From: Microbispora sp. NBC_01189
GTDB lineage: Bacteria > Actinomycetota > Actinomycetes > Streptosporangiales > Streptosporangiaceae
Reading direction: 5' to 3'
DNA: 64,000 bases
NCBI RefSeq assembly: GCF_036010665.1
Contig: NZ_CP108581.1
Span: 960,001 to 1,024,000 of the forward strand
In this document: positions 53,888-62,863 of the stretch, piece after piece
How the letters are laid out: every line of letters starts with the position of its first letter
Numbering within the stretch: position 1 is the stretch's first letter
Position numbers and translations under genes: made by a program
The notes under the pieces: generated by a model
Seen by the model: the letters and a program-made list of their open reading frames with translations, nothing else
The model's database searches: none
Told to the model about the DNA's origin: nothing

Positions 53888-55726
53888 ATGCCCGCTCTCA
53901 GGTCCCGTACTGTCACCCACGGCAGGAACATGGCCGGCGCCCGCGCGCTGCTCAGGGCCACGGGCGTGGCGGGCAGCGACCTCGGCAAGCCGATCGTCGC
54001 CGTCGCCAACAGCTTCACCCAGTTCGTGCCCGGCCACGTACACCTGCGCGAGGTCGCCGAGGTGGTGGCGGGCGCGGTCCGCGAGGCGGGCGCGATCCCG
54101 CGCGAGTTCAACACGATCGCCGTGGACGACGGCATCGCGATGGGTCACGGCGGCATGCTCTACTCGCTGCCGTCCCGCGAGCTCATCGCCGACGCGGTGG
54201 AGTACATGGTCAACGCCCACTGCGCCGACGCGCTGGTCTGCGTCTCCAACTGCGACAAGATCACCCCCGGGATGCTGCTCGCCGCCCTCCGGCTCAACAT
54301 CCCCACGATCTTCGTGTCGGGCGGCCCGATGGAGGCCGGCAAGGTCCCGGGCCGCAAGCTCGACCTGATCGACCCGATGATCGCGGCCGCCGACGAGAGC
54401 GTGTCGGACGCCGACCTGCTGGAGATGGAGGAGAACGCCTGCCCGACCTGCGGGTCCTGCAGCGGCATGTTCACCGCCAACTCGATGAACTGCCTCGCCG
54501 AGGCGATCGGCCTGGCGCTGCCCGGCAACGGCACCACGCTCGCGACCCACACGGCCCGCAAGACCCTGTTCGAGAACGCCGGCCGGGGGATCGTCGACCT
54601 CGCCCGGCGTTACTACGAGGAGGACGACGAGTCGGTCCTGCCCCGGAGCATCGCCACCCGCGAGGCGTTCGAGAACGCCATGGCGCTCGACGTCGCCATG
54701 GGCGGATCGACCAACACGATCCTCCACATCCTGGCCGCCGCGCGTGAGGGGGGCGTCGACTTCGGGCTCAAGGAGATCAACGAGGTGTCGCTGCGGGTGC
54801 CGTGCCTGTGCAAGGTCGCCCCCGCGACGGCCAAGTACCACGTCGAGGACGTGCACCGGGCGGGCGGCATCCCCGGCATCCTCGGCGAGCTGGACCGGGC
54901 CGGCCTGCTCCACCGCGACCTGCCGACCGTGTCCTCCCCCTCCATGGCCGAGTACATCGCCAAGTGGGACCCGAAGTCCCCGGAGGTCACCGAGGAGGCC
55001 CTGGAGCTGTGGCACGCGGCGCCCGGCAACGTGCGGACCGTCAAGGCGTACTCCCAGGCCGCCCGCTGGGACTCCCTCGACCTCGACCGCGCCGAGGGCT
55101 GCATCCGCGACCTCGACCACGCCTACACCCGGGACGGCGGCCTCGCCGTGCTGTACGGGAACCTCGCCCAGGACGGCTGCGTCGTCAAGACGGCCGGGGT
55201 GGACGAGTCGATCTGGCGCTTCTCCGGCCCCGCCGTGGTGTTCGAGTCGCAGGAGGACGCCGTCGAGGGCATCCTCGGCAACCGGGTGAAGCCCGGTGAC
55301 GTGGTGGTCATCCGCTACGAGGGCCCCAAGGGCGGCCCCGGCATGCAGGAGATGCTCTACCCGACGAGCTTCCTCAAGGGCCGCGGCCTGGGCAAGGCGT
55401 GTGCCCTGGTCACCGACGGCCGCTTCTCCGGCGGCACGTCCGGCCTGTCCATCGGCCACGCCTCCCCCGAGGCGGCCGAGGGCGGCACGATGGCCCTGGT
55501 CGAGGACGGCGACGTCATCGAGATCGACATCCCGGGCCGCTCGATCGAGCTCAAGGTGACCGAGGACGTGCTGGCCGCCCGCCGCGAGCGGCTGCTGGCC
55601 GACCTCGGCGGCTACCGGCCGCGCGACCGGCAGCGGCCGGTCTCGGCCGCCCTGCAGGCGTACGCCGCGCTGACCACCTCCGCCTCCACCGGTGCCTCCC
55701 GCGACCTGACCCAGCTGTCTCGGTAA
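53888..55726 (+). CDS. ilvD: Dihydroxy-acid dehydratase
   Basis: Fe-S enzyme of branched-chain amino-acid synthesis, making 2-oxo acids from dihydroxy acids. The 612-residue product has the cluster cysteines in [10 protein letters not shown], the [18 protein letters not shown] signature, and the C-terminal [11 protein letters not shown] motif. ATG 53888 gives [20 protein letters not shown]. Length and motifs match the longer bacterial type. A strong bidirectional terminator follows. Confidence 0.96.
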   Translation: MPALRSRTVTHGRNMAGARALLRATGVAGSDLGKPIVAVANSFTQFVPGHVHLREVAEVVAGAVREAGAIPREFNTIAVDDGIAMGHGGMLYSLPSRELIADAVEYMVNAHCADALVCVSNCDKITPGMLLAALRLNIPTIFVSGGPMEAGKVPGRKLDLIDPMIAAADESVSDADLLEMEENACPTCGSCSGMFTANSMNCLAEAIGLALPGNGTTLATHTARKTLFENAGRGIVDLARRYYEEDDESVLPRSIATREAFENAMALDVAMGGSTNTILHILAAAREGGVDFGLKEINEVSLRVPCLCKVAPATAKYHVEDVHRAGGIPGILGELDRAGLLHRDLPTVSSPSMAEYIAKWDPKSPEVTEEALELWHAAPGNVRTVKAYSQAARWDSLDLDRAEGCIRDLDHAYTRDGGLAVLYGNLAQDGCVVKTAGVDESIWRFSGPAVVFESQEDAVEGILGNRVKPGDVVVIRYEGPKGGPGMQEMLYPTSFLKGRGLGKACALVTDGRFSGGTSGLSIGHASPEAAEGGTMALVEDGDVIEIDIPGRSIELKVTEDVLAARRERLLADLGGYRPRDRQRPVSAALQAYAALTTSASTGASRDLTQLSR

Positions 55727-55740
55727 CCGCGACACCGTCA

Positions 55741-55783
55741 CCGGGCCCGCGTGCCCCGCTTCCCGGCGGGGTCGCGGGCCCGG
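55741..55783. terminator. Bidirectional terminator after ilvD
   Basis: Outer arms CCGGGCCCGCG and CGCGGGCCCGG plus an inner CCCCGC/GCGGGG stem, between convergent genes. Confidence 0.8.
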
Positions 55784-55804
55784 CCGCGTTCTGGGCGGCG
55801 GTCG

Positions 55805-56764
55805 TCAGCCGGGCGGCACGGCCCCGAAGCGGTCCAGCGCCGCCCGGATCTCCCCGCGCATCGCGTCGCTGCCGGTGTGGCCCGAGTCGTCCACCACGAC
55901 GAGACGCGCGTCCGGCCAGGCCCTGGCCAGTCGCCAGGCGGTCTCCAGCGGCGCGCCGAGGTCGAGGCGGCCGTGGACGAGCACTCCGGGGATGCCCGCC
56001 AGCCGGTGCGCGTCGCGGAGCAGGACGTCCTCCTCCAGCCAGGCGGCGTTCGAGAAGTAGTGGGCGCAGATCCTGACGAAGGCCTGCAGGGCCGGGGAGG
56101 GCCGGTCGCTGTAGGCGTTCGGTGCGCCGTTGACCTCGTGCGCGATCACCGCGTCCTCCCACGCCGTCCAGGCGTGCGCCGCCCCGGCCCGTACGTCCGG
56201 GTCGGGGTCGGACATCAGCCGCGCGTACGCGGCGAGCAGGTCGCCGTCGCGCTCGTCCTCGGGAACCCCGGACCGGAAGCGCCGCCACTGCTCGGGGAGG
56301 AAGCGGGCGACGCCCCGATAGAGCCAGTCGATCTCGGAGCGGCGGGTCATGGTGACACCGGCGAGGACGATCTCCGACACCCGCTCCGGGTGAGCCTCGG
56401 CGTAGGCGAGGATGAGCGTGGAGCCCCAGGACCCGCCGTAGAGCAGCCACCTGTCGACTCCGAGGTGCTCGCGCAGCCGCTCCATGTCGGCGACGAGGTG
56501 GTGGGTGGTGTTGGTCGTGAGGTCGGTCGCCGGGTCGCTCGCGTGGGGCAGGCTCCGGCCGCAGTTGCGCTGGTCGAAGAGAATGATGCGGTAGCGGCCG
56601 GGATCGAAGGCCCGGCGCTGACGGGGCGTGCAGCCCGAGCCAGGACCGCCGTGGACGACGAGCGCGGGCTTGCCCTCGGGGTTCCCGCAGACCTCCCAGT
56701 AGACGAGGTGGCCGTCGCCGGTGTCCAGGTGCCCGTGGTCGTAGGGCTCGATCGGAGGACGCAC
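55805..56764 (-). CDS. pip: Proline iminopeptidase
   Basis: Alpha/beta hydrolase that removes N-terminal proline. The 319-residue product has YWEVCGNPEGKPALVVHGGP (oxyanion region), the nucleophile elbow GGSWGSTL, the Asp in HGRLDLGAP and the His in DDSGHTGSD. The start is uncertain: GTG 56764 (VRPPIEPYDHGHLD) gives the usual length, while GTG 56851 adds 29 residues. Confidence 0.88.
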   Translation of the reverse strand: MRPPIEPYDHGHLDTGDGHLVYWEVCGNPEGKPALVVHGGPGSGCTPRQRRAFDPGRYRIILFDQRNCGRSLPHASDPATDLTTNTTHHLVADMERLREHLGVDRWLLYGGSWGSTLILAYAEAHPERVSEIVLAGVTMTRRSEIDWLYRGVARFLPEQWRRFRSGVPEDERDGDLLAAYARLMSDPDPDVRAGAAHAWTAWEDAVIAHEVNGAPNAYSDRPSPALQAFVRICAHYFSNAAWLEEDVLLRDAHRLAGIPGVLVHGRLDLGAPLETAWRLARAWPDARLVVVDDSGHTGSDAMRGEIRAALDRFGAVPPG

Positions 56765-56918
56765 GACGGAGAAACTACCGTCGGCTGCCCGGACCGGGAA
56801 GCTATTTCCGCGGCCTGCGGCGGGGTCAGAAGAAGGTGGCCACGAGGTCACGTGAACCTGTCCATGCTTCCGAGCACCCGTTCGGGAAAATGTCAGTCCT
56901 GATGATTATTGTCGAACT

Positions 56919-57413
56919 ATGGCCAACGTCATTCGGCACACGCTGACCGCCGAGGAACTCGCCGCCCTCGCCCTGTCCCTCGCTCACCTCGGAGCCGGCC
57001 CCCAGTCGGTCACCGCCCGGCGCGGCCTGCGCCACGCGTTCCAGCACCTCGACCTGGACGACGACGTCATCGCCACGACCCTCACCACGCTGACGACCCC
57101 GCTCCCCACCGACGTCGCCCGGCGGGTGCGGGCGGTGGCGGGCGCGATCACCGCCCGCCTGGTGATCCGCATCCAATATCACGACGCCGGGGGCCGCTTG
57201 TCGGTCCGCGACGTCGAGCCGGTGACCTGCATGGTCCACGGCGAGTTCTGGTACCTGGTCGGCTGGTGCCGTCTCAGGCGGTCGATCAGGGCGTTCCGCT
57301 TCGACCGGATCCTGGCGGTCGAGCCGACCGACCTGCCGGCCCGCGCGCACCTGCCGCAGCGTTACCTGCCGTTCCAGCGCCGGTCCCGGGTGAGGCGCCC
57401 GTCGGCCGCCTGA
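56919..57413 (+). CDS. WYL-domain protein without a helix-turn-helix
   Basis: The 164-residue product has a WYL-type ligand-binding core (ARLVIRIQYHDAGGRLSVRD; HGEFWYLVGWCRLRRSIRAF RFDRI, split here only for length) preceded by a helical N-terminus. WYL proteins usually carry an N-terminal winged helix; none is evident here, so it may sense nucleic acid or metabolites without DNA binding of its own. ATG 56919. Confidence 0.75.
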   Translation: MANVIRHTLTAEELAALALSLAHLGAGPQSVTARRGLRHAFQHLDLDDDVIATTLTTLTTPLPTDVARRVRAVAGAITARLVIRIQYHDAGGRLSVRDVEPVTCMVHGEFWYLVGWCRLRRSIRAFRFDRILAVEPTDLPARAHLPQRYLPFQRRSRVRRPSAA

Positions 57414-57447
57414 CCCGTCCGGCTGCTCGCCTGGAACCGTGTCCCCG

Positions 57448-57474
57448 GATCCTCCGGCCCGGAGCCGGAGGATC
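57448..57474. terminator. Bidirectional terminator
   Basis: Perfect 11-bp arms GATCCTCCGGC and GCCGGAGGATC around CCGGA, between convergent genes. Confidence 0.8.
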
Positions 57475-57485
57475 AGGGCCACGCC

Positions 57486-59270
57486 CTAGCGGCCCTTGTG
57501 CTGGTCCAGCTTCCGGGCCTCGGTGAGGAGGTCGACAAGCGCCTGGGTCACCCGCAGCACGCCGTCTCGCGCCGTGGCGTCCTTGATCTGCTTGCCCGCC
57601 CGCTCGGCGAGCTGCCGCAGGTGGGCGATCGCGGGCGGCTCGTCGCCGGCGAGGCCGGCCCGTTCGGCGTGTCGGAGACGGTCCTGCAGGGTCGCTCCGA
57701 CGGCCTCGGTGACGGCGCCGGAGGCGACGTACTCGCCGATGAGATCGCGGATGTCGGAGTACCAGGCGGGATCGCGGGTGAACGACCGCGAGATGTACCC
57801 GGCTCCGACGTCGGCGAGCGTCGTCGCCACCACCTTGTCGGCGTACGACCGCGTGGCCGGGTAGAGCTGGGCGAGTTGCGCGCCGGTCAGAGGCAGGGAG
57901 CTGCCGTCGAGGAAGCAGAAGCCCGGGCCGGTGTTGGTGCCGGTGTTGATCCGCAGCGGCGCCTCCTGCTGCGCGAGGCGGATGCCGCCGAGCGCGAGAC
58001 CGAGGGAGTCGCGGGCGATCGCGGGCGGGGCCGCGTCCGTCATCTGGATCTTGGGTGCCGCCGGAGGCCGCACGCCGTAGGCGATCCAGGCGAGCGTGTG
58101 GTCGTACGCCGCGTTCTGCACCATGTGCTGGGGGATGCGGGACAGCGAGGGCAGCGCGCATGTCTGCGGCTCGCCCGGATAACCACCGGGGTAGCTGCCG
58201 ACATCCCGCTTGCGCAGCGGGCCGTAGTCCCGGATGAGCTTCCAGTCGCCGTGGGACGCCCCGGCCACCTCCCAGCTGCGCAGGATCGCCGAGTCGGCCT
58301 GGGCACGGGCGGCGGCCGGCAGGATGCCACCGCTCACGTCGCCCTCGGAGTTGACGCGGAAGACCGGCGTCGGCAGGTCGGTGCGGAGCACGCCCCCGCC
58401 GCCGTGCAGCACGACCGCGTCGAGCACGTTCGCGAGCGGCTGGACCGCGTTGTAGTAGTTCGCCAGACGGCCGGCCGACTGCGAGTGGCCGGTAGCGATC
58501 ACGTAGCGCGGCCGGGGAAGCCCGCCGAGCGGTCCCTTCGTGCCGGTGGAGCCGCGGACGGCCTTCACGGCCTGGCTGAAGATGTCGTAGGACAGGCTGT
58601 CGTCGTCGACCGTCCCACCCGCGGTCACGTCCAGCGTTCCGTAACGGGCCGGACTCCACGCCTTGAGCCCGGTCGCGGAGTGCACTCCGGCGCGCTGCGC
58701 GGAGACACCGACCCAGGCGTACCCCTCCCGGATCAGGTGCTCGTGGGACTGGAACCAGTCGACCTCCTGGTCCCACTGGTTGCTGACGTTGTACCACTCG
58801 GCGATCACGACGCCGTTGAACGCGCGGGCGTCGGCCGGGCGGCGCACGACGAGGCGGGTCCGGTACGGGTTGCCGGTGCTGACCACGGTCGCGGTGTCGG
58901 TGCCGCGCGTCGCGTAGCTCGTCGCCGTGCCGGAGACGAAGAACTCCTGCTCGACGTAGCCCGCCGACCTGAGGTCGACGTCGGTGGCGAGGAACGGATA
59001 CCCGTGCTTGGGGCTCCCGACCGGCGAGGTGTTCGCGATCGGTCCCGTGAGCAGCGGGTTCGCGACGTTCTCGCCGGTCGCCGTGGACGGTCGGGGCGCC
59101 GCGGGGCCGCCCGCGGGAGGACCGCCGTGTGGACCGCCGGGCGGACCGCCGGGGCCTGTCGCGCTCGCCGGAGCGCAGAGGGGGATGGCCAGCGCGCCGG
59201 CGAGCCCGAGCGCGAGCAGGCTTCCGCGGACGTTCCGGAGAGGAGGAAGGAGGGCAGGCAAGAACGTCAC
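57486..59270 (-). CDS. Secreted alpha/beta hydrolase (Abhydrolase_10 type)
   Basis: The 594-residue exported protein has a signal peptide (RNVRGSLLALGLAGALAIPL, cleaved near ASA), a Gly/Pro-rich linker, and a large alpha/beta hydrolase domain with nucleophile elbow ATGHSQSAGRL. The HGDWKLIRDYG segment may contribute the catalytic His. A Leu-rich C-terminal region ends at LDQHKGR. The start at GTG 59270 was chosen as it opens the signal peptide. Ester hydrolysis is likely; substrate unknown. Confidence 0.8.
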   Translation of the reverse strand: MTFLPALLPPLRNVRGSLLALGLAGALAIPLCAPASATGPGGPPGGPHGGPPAGGPAAPRPSTATGENVANPLLTGPIANTSPVGSPKHGYPFLATDVDLRSAGYVEQEFFVSGTATSYATRGTDTATVVSTGNPYRTRLVVRRPADARAFNGVVIAEWYNVSNQWDQEVDWFQSHEHLIREGYAWVGVSAQRAGVHSATGLKAWSPARYGTLDVTAGGTVDDDSLSYDIFSQAVKAVRGSTGTKGPLGGLPRPRYVIATGHSQSAGRLANYYNAVQPLANVLDAVVLHGGGGVLRTDLPTPVFRVNSEGDVSGGILPAAARAQADSAILRSWEVAGASHGDWKLIRDYGPLRKRDVGSYPGGYPGEPQTCALPSLSRIPQHMVQNAAYDHTLAWIAYGVRPPAAPKIQMTDAAPPAIARDSLGLALGGIRLAQQEAPLRINTGTNTGPGFCFLDGSSLPLTGAQLAQLYPATRSYADKVVATTLADVGAGYISRSFTRDPAWYSDIRDLIGEYVASGAVTEAVGATLQDRLRHAERAGLAGDEPPAIAHLRQLAERAGKQIKDATARDGVLRVTQALVDLLTEARKLDQHKGR

Positions 59271-59466
59271 CTCGCTGAGAGAGAGGCTGCGCGGGCGAAG
59301 CGCCCGCGCCGGGGGTGTCTCTGAGGCAGAGACTAACTTCCGAGAAAGTCGAAAGATAGTCTTACTTAACGCAGACTTTACGTTTGATAGATGAAAGTCT
59401 GCCCTGACATGGACAAAGGCCGGACGACGACAGAGCCCCCGAGCACCGTTCGGCCCGTTGAACGCC
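59271..59466 (-). promoter_or_regulatory. AT-rich promoter region of the secreted hydrolase
   Basis: The stretch at about 59331-59400 is much richer in A and T than its surroundings and lies just upstream of the hydrolase start on the minus strand, so it probably holds the promoter. No specific operator could be assigned. Confidence 0.35.
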
Positions 59467-59507
59467 GACGGCCCGCAGGCGTGCCGTACACACGCCTGCG
59501 GGCCGTC
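59467..59507 (-). terminator. Strong hairpin downstream of FmdB-type gene
   Basis: Perfect 17-bp arms (GACGGCCCGCAGGCGTG and its complement) around a seven-base loop, the strongest hairpin in the window. It ends transcription coming from the FmdB-type gene. Confidence 0.85.
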
Positions 59508-59572
59508 CGGACCATCGTGACCCGTTCCGTGACCCGGTCTGGGGCTCGGTCTGGGGCTCGGTCCGACTCGGG

Positions 59573-59788
59573 TTATCCTCCGCAGCACCCTCCACCACAG
59601 CAGCCGCCGCCCGTGGGGCGGGCGGCCGGGGCCCCGGACGCCTTGCCGGTGACCGCGACGGTGGACAGCAGCTTCACGGTGTCGTCGTGGCCGGAGGGGC
59701 AAGCCGCCGGGTCGCCGGCCTCGGCCATGGGGCGGTTGAGCTCGAACGTCGATCCGCACGCGCGGCAACGGTAGTCATAGCGAGGCAT
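59573..59788 (-). CDS. FmdB-type zinc-ribbon protein
   Basis: The 71-residue product begins MPRYDYRCRACGSTFELNRP, the conserved FmdB zinc ribbon (CxxC, later CPSGH), and ends in a Gly/Cys repeat (GGGCCGGGCCGG). The family is proposed to be a regulator but function is not settled. ATG 59788. Confidence 0.88.
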   Translation of the reverse strand: MPRYDYRCRACGSTFELNRPMAEAGDPAACPSGHDDTVKLLSTVAVTGKASGAPAARPTGGGCCGGGCCGG

Positions 59789-59825
59789 ACGTCCAGAGTA
59801 CGGCCGATCCGGGGAGGCGGGCGCC

Positions 59826-60644
59826 TCACTCGAAGTGGATGGTGACGTAGTCCGCGATGGGCCGGTAGCCGAGCCGCTGGTAGATGGAGTTCGACGTCGG
59901 GTTGCCCAGGTCGGTGAACAACAGCACCTCGGTGGCTCCCTCGTCGAGCGCCTTCCTGGTGGCCGCGTGCGTGACGGCGCTGCCGTACCCGCGGCCGCGT
60001 AGCTCGGGCGGGGTATAGACGGGCCCGATCCGGGACATGCCGGCGATCGGGGCGGAGACGCCGGCGATCGACACCGGCCCGCCGTCGTCCTCCCACCACA
60101 GCAGTTCGTCCCGGTTGAGGCGGGCGGCGACGACCGGAGTGGGATCGGCGGTGCGCTCGACGTGCGCCTCCTCCTGGAACTCGCGGAAGAACCGTACGGC
60201 GAGAGACAGGTCGTGGGGCCCGGCGATCCTCGGCTTTCCCTTCGTGGAAGGGGGCCGCAGGGCGCCGAGCCGGTAGAGGCGCTGCGCCGTACGGCCGGTC
60301 GCCGGGCGCCACCAGGCTCCGGCGAACGCCTCCGCCGCCCGGACCGGCCCGGACACGCCGGGGACCACGTGGTCCAGCTCGATCAGCATGGTCGCCAGAG
60401 CGGGCAGCGCGCCGGGCGGCACGTCCCCGAGCAGCAAGGGATACGGCGGCGTGTGGCTGAACGCGCCGGCGGTCGAGCCCTCCTCCTCGGTCAGCCAGCC
60501 CATCAGGGGCTCCTCGGCGAACTGGCCGCCGCGGATCCCGCGCAGCACGGTCAGCACGACCGTGTTGCGGACGGGATCGCGCAACAGCCAGGGCTCGACC
60601 GCCGCGGCGTACTCCTCCACTCCGGAGGTGATCGTCCACGTCAT
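59826..60644 (-). CDS. GNAT-family N-acetyltransferase
   Basis: The 272-residue product has a C-terminal GNAT fold with the acetyl-CoA loop in ELRGRGYGSAVTHAATRKAL and the final NSIYQRLGYRPIADYVTI. The N-terminal half is a diverged second GNAT-like domain. Substrate unknown. Lies seven bases downstream of the HNH gene on the same strand and may be co-transcribed. Confidence 0.88.
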   Translation of the reverse strand: MTWTITSGVEEYAAAVEPWLLRDPVRNTVVLTVLRGIRGGQFAEEPLMGWLTEEEGSTAGAFSHTPPYPLLLGDVPPGALPALATMLIELDHVVPGVSGPVRAAEAFAGAWWRPATGRTAQRLYRLGALRPPSTKGKPRIAGPHDLSLAVRFFREFQEEAHVERTADPTPVVAARLNRDELLWWEDDGGPVSIAGVSAPIAGMSRIGPVYTPPELRGRGYGSAVTHAATRKALDEGATEVLLFTDLGNPTSNSIYQRLGYRPIADYVTIHFE

Positions 60645-60651
60645 GACGCGG

Positions 60652-61161
60652 TTACGCCGCCGTCTCCACCAGGTAGGGCGCCCACTGCGGATCGCCGTCG
60701 AGTTGCGCGCCGATGAGCCGCCAGTGCGCGCCGTGCGGCACCGCCGGGGCCACGCGCAGCGCCCATCCCAGCTCCTCCAGGAACCGGTCGGCCTTGCGGT
60801 GGTTGCACGGCATGCACGAGGCGACGCAGTTCTCCCAGGTGTGGGGGCCTCCCTTGGAGCGCGGGATCACGTGGTCGATCGTCTCGGCCCGCTGCCCGCA
60901 GTAGGCGCAGCGGAAGTTGTCCCGTCGCATCAGCGCGGCCCGGGTGAGCGGGATGCGCGTCCGGTACGGGATGCGGACGTAGCGCCGCAGCCGGATCACC
61001 GAGGGGACGTCGAGCGTGCGGGTGGCCGATCGGAGCACCGCTCCCCGGCCGTCCCGGTGGACGACGTCCGCCTTCTCTCTCAGCACCAGGATGACGGCCC
61101 GGTGCAGGGAGAGCGTGGTCAGCGGCTCGTACGTGGCGTTCAAAAGCAGGACTTGGCGCAT
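60652..61161 (-). CDS. HNH endonuclease family protein
   Basis: The 169-residue product starts MRQVLLLNATYEPLTTLSLH and has an HNH core: CAYCGQRAETIDHVIPRSKG then WENCVASCMPCNHRKADR, with two CxxC zinc pairs. The single-domain type is conserved in most actinobacteria, suggesting a housekeeping rather than mobile role. Starts at ATG 61161. Confidence 0.9.
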   Translation of the reverse strand: MRQVLLLNATYEPLTTLSLHRAVILVLREKADVVHRDGRGAVLRSATRTLDVPSVIRLRRYVRIPYRTRIPLTRAALMRRDNFRCAYCGQRAETIDHVIPRSKGGPHTWENCVASCMPCNHRKADRFLEELGWALRVAPAVPHGAHWRLIGAQLDGDPQWAPYLVETAA

Positions 61162-61465
61162 CAGCCGACCTCCGCAGCAGCCTCGGCTGTGCGCCTGGGT
61201 TGTGGCCCCGCTGGTTGGGACCCGGATGCTTCCGTCACAGGGACCTCCGCCGGACGGCCCAGCGGATCGTCACCACGGCACCGCCCTTCACCAAAGTGTG
61301 GCCTTCTCGGCGGCCCCTCCGCCACCCCATAACCGGGGTCCGTGAGGTGAACGGCGGGAACGCCTGCAGCTTCTATGCCCAGCCGATCATCCCTTTACTC
61401 CAGTCTTGGCCGGGTACGGCCGATGTACCGCCCCAGTCCTCCACCTGATTTAAAGTGCCAGCTTG
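61162..61465. other. Gene-free leader of the HNH gene
   Basis: About 300 bp between the HNH start and the TnpB element. It must hold the HNH promoter. I looked for a known riboswitch and found none. Confidence 0.4.
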
Positions 61466-61585
61466 ACATCCTCCCCCCGCCCAGAAGGGAGGGAGTTCAA
61501 CCCTCACAGGTTGGTCTTCCTGCTTCGCCGCCGGTTGCCCGCTCGGAGGACTCCGTTGAGGTCTAACACCAGCTCCACAGGCGTT
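61466..61585 (-). ncRNA. Candidate omega RNA (TnpB guide) region
   Basis: In IS605-type elements the guide RNA is encoded at the 3' end of tnpB and overlaps the right end of the element, with the guide reading into flanking DNA. Here that corresponds to this stretch, and the guide would be drawn from below about 61466. Placement follows family knowledge and not a detected fold. Confidence 0.4.
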
Positions 61586-62728
61586 TCACCTCTCCGCCAG
61601 CCCGGCGGCGAGGATGTTCCTGGCAGCGTTGACGTCTCGGTCATGGACCGCGCCGCAGGCACACGGCCACTCCCGGACGTGCAACGGCATCACGTCTTGC
61701 AGCGCCCCACAGGCCGAGCACAGCTTCGAACTGGGAAACCACCGGTCGATCACGACCAGTTCCCGCCCGTACCATGCCGTCTTGTACTCCAGCATCGAGC
61801 GGAGTTCCCGCCAGGAGGCGTCGGAGATGGCGCGGGCCAGCGAGTGGTTCTTCACCATGGCACGGACGGTCAGGTCCTCGATCACGACCACTTGATTCTC
61901 GTGGACGAGCGAGGTGGTCAGCTTGTGCAGGAAGTCCCGGCGCCGATCGGCGATCCGGGCGTGGGCGCGGGCGACCTTCAGCCGGGCCCTGGCCCGGTTC
62001 GCACTGCCCGCCGCTGTACGCGCCAGCGAGCGCTGGGCCTTGGCCAGGCGCCTGCGATCGGCCCGCTCATGCCGGGGATTTGCGACCCTGCCGTCCTCGT
62101 CGGTCACCCCGGGGATCGGGCGGGACAGGGCCACCAGGCTGGTGATCCCCGCATCCACCCCGACCACGTCCCCGCCGGGGTCGAGGGGGCGGATCGTCTC
62201 CTCCACCAGGAGGGACACGAACCACCGCCCGGCCGCGTCCCTGCTCACCGTCACCGTGGACGGCTCCGCCCCCTGCGGGAGCGGACGCGACCACACGATG
62301 TCCAGCGGGGCGTCCATCTTCGCCAGCGTGAGCCGGCCGTCCCGCCAGCGGAACGCCGAGCGGGTGTACTCGGCCGACGCCCGCGACTTCTTACGCGACT
62401 TGAACACCGGATATCTGGCCCGCTTGGCGAAAAAGTTCGCGAACGCGGCCTGCAGGTGCCGCAACGCCTGCTGCAACGGCACACTGGACACCCCGTTGAG
62501 GAACGCCAGTTCCTCCTGGCGTTTCCAGGCCGTCAACGCGGCCGAGGACTCCGCGTAGGAGACGCGGCGGCCCTCCAGGGTGGAGGCGCGGGTGCGTTCC
62601 TCCAGCGCCTTGTTATAGACCAGGCGCACACACCCGAACGTCCGGGCAAGCTCGGCGGCCTGCTCGGGGGTGGGATAGAAGCGGTACCTGTAGGCCCGCT
62701 TCACCGTCTGCGCCACGCCGCACATCAT
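61586..62728 (-). CDS. tnpB: TnpB RNA-guided nuclease (IS605 OrfB)
   Basis: RNA-guided DNA endonuclease, relative of Cas12. The 380-residue product shows RuvC motifs with Asp in VGVDAGITSLV, Glu in VVVIEDLTVRAM and Asp in HDRDVNAARN, and a four-Cys zinc finger (CSACGAL and CACGAVHD). All catalytic residues are intact, so it may still be active. The start may be GTG 62704 (VKRAYRYRFYPT), which matches family starts, or the longer one listed. Confidence 0.9.
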   Translation of the reverse strand: MMCGVAQTVKRAYRYRFYPTPEQAAELARTFGCVRLVYNKALEERTRASTLEGRRVSYAESSAALTAWKRQEELAFLNGVSSVPLQQALRHLQAAFANFFAKRARYPVFKSRKKSRASAEYTRSAFRWRDGRLTLAKMDAPLDIVWSRPLPQGAEPSTVTVSRDAAGRWFVSLLVEETIRPLDPGGDVVGVDAGITSLVALSRPIPGVTDEDGRVANPRHERADRRRLAKAQRSLARTAAGSANRARARLKVARAHARIADRRRDFLHKLTTSLVHENQVVVIEDLTVRAMVKNHSLARAISDASWRELRSMLEYKTAWYGRELVVIDRWFPSSKLCSACGALQDVMPLHVREWPCACGAVHDRDVNAARNILAAGLAER

Positions 62729-62767
62729 GCCACCCGCTCAGTCGCCGATCGCGTAAATTCGTACAGT

Positions 62768-62846
62768 GGTTCGCCTTGCGGCGAACCGCCTACCCCTGCC
62801 CTGCTCCCGCAGGGAGTCCGATTCCTCCCCCGCCTGAAGGCGGGGT
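62768..62846. repeat. Three tandem hairpins at the TnpB element left end
   Basis: GGTTCGCC-TTGC-GGCGAACC (62768-62787), CCCTGC-TCCC-GCAGGG (62799-62814) and CCCCGCC-TGAA-GGCGGGG (62829-62846). Subterminal hairpins are how TnpA recognises IS200/IS605 ends. They also lie immediately upstream of the next gene's ribosome site. Confidence 0.7.
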
Positions 62847-62863
62847 TTCCTCGGAGGGTTCGA

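Larger units (their letters stand above)
61466..62850 (-). mobile_element. IS200/IS605-type element with TnpB only
   Basis: About 1.4 kb: an intact tnpB and structured ends but no tnpA transposase. The left end (about 62768-62846) carries three hairpins, the outermost CCCCGCC-TGAA-GGCGGGG at 62829-62846. The right end (about 61466-61490) has a CCTCCC/GGGAGG stem. Boundaries are estimates. Elements with TnpB alone need a TnpA elsewhere in the genome to move. Confidence 0.8.

Noticed and set aside
53777..55741. 654-residue frame antisense to ilvD
   Set aside because: Low-complexity Val/Gly/Asp/Arg composition typical of the complementary frame of a GC-rich gene; ilvD is certain.
59535..59562. 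Short direct repeat (GGTCTGGGGCTC twice)
   Set aside because: Only two copies in non-coding DNA downstream of the FmdB-type gene; too little to interpret.
61162..61465. Possible c-di-AMP (ydaO-type) riboswitch upstream of the HNH gene
   Set aside because: A few short matches such as GAGGTGAACGG were noticed, but the conserved core could not be assembled in either orientation.
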